A DNA stretch of 47,401 nt from Rhizocola hellebori (GTDB lineage Bacteria > Actinomycetota > Actinomycetes > Mycobacteriales > Micromonosporaceae): contig NZ_BONY01000072.1 in assembly GCF_016862955.1 (NCBI RefSeq), positions 1 through 47,401 of the forward strand. The letters run 5' to 3'. Below are positions 45,107 to 47,401 of this stretch, piece after piece. A program made the translations under genes and the position numbers. The notes beneath the pieces were generated by a model, which was not told the origin of the DNA, did no database searches, and saw only the letters and a program-made list of their open reading frames with translations. How positions within the stretch are numbered: the stretch's first letter is position 1; the number at the start of each line of letters is the position of its first letter.

Positions 45107-45112
45107 TAGCGT
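45107..45112 (+). promoter_or_regulatory. -10 box of pafB (leaderless)
   Basis: TAGCGT, then GGCGCTT (seven bases), then GTG 45120. An in-frame GTG at 45111 overlaps the box and is therefore less likely to be the start. Confidence 0.5.
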
Positions 45113-45119
45113 GGCGCTT

Positions 45120-46100
45120 GTGTCGCGCAGCCGTACTGAACGCCTGGTCAATCTGGTGATATGTCTGCTCTCCACACGCCGTTACCTGACCGCGGCGCAG
45201 ATCGCCGCGACCGTGCCCGGATACGAGCACGACCCCGAGGATGCCAAGGAACACGACGCCTTTCAGCGCAAGTTCGAGCGAGACAAATCCGAGCTCAGAG
45301 CGCTTGGCGTGCCGCTGGAGACCGGCACGGCGAGCGCCTTCGACAGCGAGCCCGGCTACCGCATAGCCCATCGTGACTATGCGTTACCGCCCATTCCGCT
45401 GGCCCCCGACGAGGCGGCCGCGGTCGGGGTGGCGGCCAGGCTGTGGCGGCATGCCGGGATGGCGGCGGCCGCCTCCTCCGGGCTGGCCAAGCTCAGAGCC
45501 GGGGGCGTCGAGGTGGATCCGCACGCCACGCTGGGCGTGGAGCCGGTTATCGCGGTGGATGCCTCCTTCGAGCCGTTGACCGCCGCGGCCAGAGCGCGCC
45601 GCCAGGTGACCTTCGAATATCGGGTACCGGAGGACGACGCCCCCAAAACCCGCCACCTGCAACCGTGGGGAGTGGTCTGCTGGCGTGGCCGGTGGTACGT
45701 GGTCGGTTTCGATATCGACCGCGACGCGCCACGGTGTTTCCGGCTTTCCCGCATCGTCGGGCAGGTTCTCGGCTACGGGCCGGTCGGCGCCTTCGCCCCG
45801 CCCGCCGACGTCGACCTGATCGGCTATGTTGCCCACTGGTCCGGCCCGGTCGAGCGCACCCAGACCGCCCGGGTCCTGGTACGCCACGGCCGCGCGGCAG
45901 GCGTGCGGCGCTGGGCCACCGAGGTAGCGTCCACAGTGGACGGTGATGTGCTGGAGATGCGCTACGCCGACGCCGACGGCTTCGCCGCCTGGCTCGTCGG
46001 CTACGGCGCCGACGTCACCGTGCTGGAGCCCGACGATGTGCGCAAGTCCATCATCGCGAGGCTGGAGGACATCGCCGAAGTGGCCGAGGCCAAGGTATGA
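45120..46100 (+). CDS. pafB: WYL-domain transcriptional regulator PafB
   Basis: A 326-residue regulator with an N-terminal HTH (SRSRTERLVNLVICLLSTRRYLTAAQIAATVPGYEH in pieces), a central WYL domain (about 135-215) with RQVTFEYRV, LQPWGVVCWRGRWYVVGFD and CFRLSRIVG, and a C-terminal WCX-like domain. PafB and PafC act together as the activator of the LexA-independent DNA damage response in mycobacteria, and lie next to pafA there. Here pafA is 7 kb away. The start GTG 45120 has no Shine-Dalgarno and is divergent from the CDF gene by 67 bases. pafC follows after four bases. Confidence 0.95.
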   Translation: MSRSRTERLVNLVICLLSTRRYLTAAQIAATVPGYEHDPEDAKEHDAFQRKFERDKSELRALGVPLETGTASAFDSEPGYRIAHRDYALPPIPLAPDEAAAVGVAARLWRHAGMAAAASSGLAKLRAGGVEVDPHATLGVEPVIAVDASFEPLTAAARARRQVTFEYRVPEDDAPKTRHLQPWGVVCWRGRWYVVGFDIDRDAPRCFRLSRIVGQVLGYGPVGAFAPPADVDLIGYVAHWSGPVERTQTARVLVRHGRAAGVRRWATEVASTVDGDVLEMRYADADGFAAWLVGYGADVTVLEPDDVRKSIIARLEDIAEVAEAKV

Positions 46101-46104
46101 GCAC

Positions 46105-47052
46105 ATGAGTAGCGGCTCGGCGGGGGATCGGCTGGCACGGTTGCTGAATTTGGTGCCGTATCTGCTGGCGCGCCCCGGGATCGAGATCGGGGAGGCGGCC
46201 GCCGATCTGGCGGTGTCGGAGAAGCAGCTGCGGGAGGACCTGGAGCTGCTGTGGGTGTGCGGCCTTCCCGGCTACGGCCCCGGCGACCTGATCGACATGT
46301 CTTTCGACGGTGACCGGGTCACCGTCACCTATGACGCCGGCATCGGCCGTCCGCTGCGGCTGACCCCTGACGAGGCAACAGCTTTGGTGGTCGCCCTGCG
46401 GATGCTGATGGAGACGCCGGGGGTCTCCGACCGCGACGCCATCGACCGGGCGCTGACGAAAATCGAGAAGGCCGCCGTGCTGGAGCAGGCGCCGCCGGTG
46501 GCCGTGCGCATGCCGGGCGACAACGATCGGGTGCAGACCCTGACCGGCATGCTCGAGCGCGGCAACGCCCTGCAGATCAGCTATTACTCGGCGGCGCGCG
46601 ATGTCACCAGCGATCGCGTCATCGACCCGATGCGGCTGCTCGCCGTCTCCGGTCGCTCCTATTTGGAGGCTTGGTGCCGCTCCGCGCAAGGCGTGCGGAT
46701 GTTCCGGGTGGACCGCATCGATGCGCTCGTCGAGCTGGACGAGAAGGCCCGCCCGCCCGCGGGCGTGGTGGGCGCCGATCTGAGCGACGGAGTCTTCCAG
46801 CCCGACCCTTCGGCCACCCTGATGACGCTGCGGGTCAGCCGCGGCAGCCGGTGGATCACCGAGTACTACCCGTGCGAGTCGGTGGTCGAGGTCCCCGGTG
46901 ACGAGTGGCTGGTCTCCATGCGCGTCAACGATCTGGACTGGGCCCGCCGGCTGGTGCTCGGCCTTGGCCCCAAGGTGTCGGTGGTCTCGCCGGAACACCT
47001 CGCCGACGCGGTTCGCGCCAGCGCCATAGCCGCGCTGAACAACTACAGCTGA
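46105..47052 (+). CDS. pafC: WYL-domain transcriptional regulator PafC
   Basis: A 315-residue partner of PafB. The N-terminal HTH (DRLARLLNLVPYLLARPGIEIGEAAADLAVSEKQLREDLELLWVCGLPGYGPGDLIDM in pieces) has the typical GxxPGDLIDM end. The WYL domain (about 150-225) contains ALQISYYSAARD, RVIDPMRLLAVSGRSYLEAWC and RMFRVDRIDAL, and a WCX domain follows. Start ATG 46105, four bases after the pafB stop; the frame stays open further upstream. Loss of the classic W-Y-L order (here SYLEAWC) is normal in PafC. Confidence 0.95.
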   Translation: MSSGSAGDRLARLLNLVPYLLARPGIEIGEAAADLAVSEKQLREDLELLWVCGLPGYGPGDLIDMSFDGDRVTVTYDAGIGRPLRLTPDEATALVVALRMLMETPGVSDRDAIDRALTKIEKAAVLEQAPPVAVRMPGDNDRVQTLTGMLERGNALQISYYSAARDVTSDRVIDPMRLLAVSGRSYLEAWCRSAQGVRMFRVDRIDALVELDEKARPPAGVVGADLSDGVFQPDPSATLMTLRVSRGSRWITEYYPCESVVEVPGDEWLVSMRVNDLDWARRLVLGLGPKVSVVSPEHLADAVRASAIAALNNYS

Positions 47053-47063
47053 AGGCCGGCGCA

Positions 47064-47069
47064 TACACT
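47064..47069 (+). promoter_or_regulatory. -10 box of the terminal small gene (leaderless)
   Basis: TACACT, then GCTGAA, then GTG 47076 (a second GTG follows at 47079). This is the same layout as at the other leaderless candidates. Confidence 0.45.
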
Positions 47070-47075
47070 GCTGAA

Positions 47076-47339
47076 GTGGTGCTCTGGATTGTCATCGGCG
47101 TGGTGGTGCTGGGCCTGGTCATCCTGCTGCTCGCGCTGCGCGCCCTCGCCCTGCGGATGAAGGCCTTGCAGGCCGAAGGGCTGCGCCTCAACGCCGGCGC
47201 CGCGAAGGCTCAGCAGCTGGCCGAGGTGGCCCAGGGTCTGCAAGCCCACGCCGATTCGCTGAAGCTGCGCGCCGACCTCGCCGCCGAACAGATCGAGCAG
47301 ATAAAAAGAACCCGAGCCCAAAACTCTGGCGCGCGCTAA
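47076..47339 (+). CDS. Small membrane-anchored coiled-coil protein (unknown)
   Basis: An 87-residue protein: one hydrophobic helix at the start (VVLWIVIGVVVLGLVILLLALRALAL) and then a long Ala/Leu/Gln/Lys helix (KALQAEGLRLNAGAAKAQQL...) to the end. It resembles tail-in, cytoplasm-facing coiled-coil proteins. In many actinobacteria tatA follows pafC, but the FGxxKLP hinge of TatA is absent here, so it is not called TatA. The frame opens earlier (46905) within pafC; GTG 47076 is chosen because it has its own -10 and gives the helix at the N-terminus. Confidence 0.65.
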   Translation: MVLWIVIGVVVLGLVILLLALRALALRMKALQAEGLRLNAGAAKAQQLAEVAQGLQAHADSLKLRADLAAEQIEQIKRTRAQNSGAR

Positions 47340-47401
47340 AGCAACGCGCGGCAGCGCCGCCCAAAAAGCCGGCGTCTTCCCTCACGATCATGAAGCCCAA
47401 G
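47338..47401. repeat. Dispersed palindromic repeat, copy cut by the window edge
   Basis: Matches 14792-14849 over about 59 bases with a few changes and one indel, including GTCTTCCCTCACGATCATG. It starts at the stop codon of the preceding gene. The GATCATGAAGCC arm is present at the right end, but the partner arm would lie beyond the window. Confidence 0.55.

Noticed and set aside
47076-47339. TatA translocase subunit
   Set aside because: The position fits, but the FGxxKLP hinge and amphipathic pattern of TatA are missing.

Overview
This 47.4 kb window comes from a high-GC Gram-positive bacterium of the phylum Actinomycetota. The evidence is the complete Pup-proteasome gene set (mpa/arc, dop, pup, prcB, prcA, pafA, pafB, pafC), a DUF222 gene at the left edge, frequent GTG starts and strongly GC-biased third codon positions. 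The genus cannot be fixed from the sequence alone. No rRNA, tRNA, CRISPR array, phage or insertion sequence was seen, and no stretch over 300 bases lacks a gene.

Layout. Bases 1-2,600 (minus strand) hold the 5' part of a DUF222 gene, an MFS exporter and its ArsR-type regulator. Bases 2,637-12,773 (minus) hold three consecutive ATPase/permease cassettes of the MacB/FtsX type. A two-component system (histidine kinase and NarL-type regulator, 12,860-14,766) lies just upstream on the same strand. Bases 14,912-18,470 hold a RecB-like Fe-S nuclease, a site-2 protease with CBS domains, the tRNA m1A58 methyltransferase TrmI and an uncharacterised gene. A ferredoxin then faces mpa, which is followed by dop, pup, prcB and prcA up to a strong terminator at 24,420.

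Bases 24,475-36,579 form a cell-surface glycan island: two family-2 glycosyltransferases, three large multi-pass membrane proteins, a flippase-like protein and a full dTDP-L-rhamnose set arranged as rmlB-rmlD-flippase diverging from rmlA-rmlC. pafA follows directly. A second glycan block (37,978-42,610) has a membrane protein, an SDR epimerase, a glycosyltransferase and a nucleotide-sugar dehydrogenase. The window ends with a small membrane protein, a DUF3866 gene, a cation-efflux transporter, pafB-pafC and a short membrane-anchored coiled-coil gene.

How the genes work together. Dop deamidates the C-terminal Gln of Pup (here ...GGQ), PafA ligates Pup to target lysines, Mpa unfolds pupylated proteins through its C-terminal GQYL tail docked on PrcA, and PrcB cleaves. 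PafB and PafC are the paired WYL regulators of the DNA-damage response. The glycan genes would make and polymerise or export rhamnose-containing surface polysaccharide. The two-component system probably controls the ABC cassettes.

The most notable non-gene signal is a repeated start-site pattern. At least eleven genes have a TANNNT -10 box placed 6 or 7 bases before the ATG/GTG with no usable Shine-Dalgarno, which predicts leaderless mRNAs, including those of dop, pafA, pafB and rmlA. The arsR copy also has a TTGCAC -35 at 17 bp spacing and an overlapping dyad operator. A dispersed palindromic repeat (14,792-14,870 and 47,338-47,401) and a perfect 17-bp hairpin directly before one ABC ATPase start are further unexplained structures.
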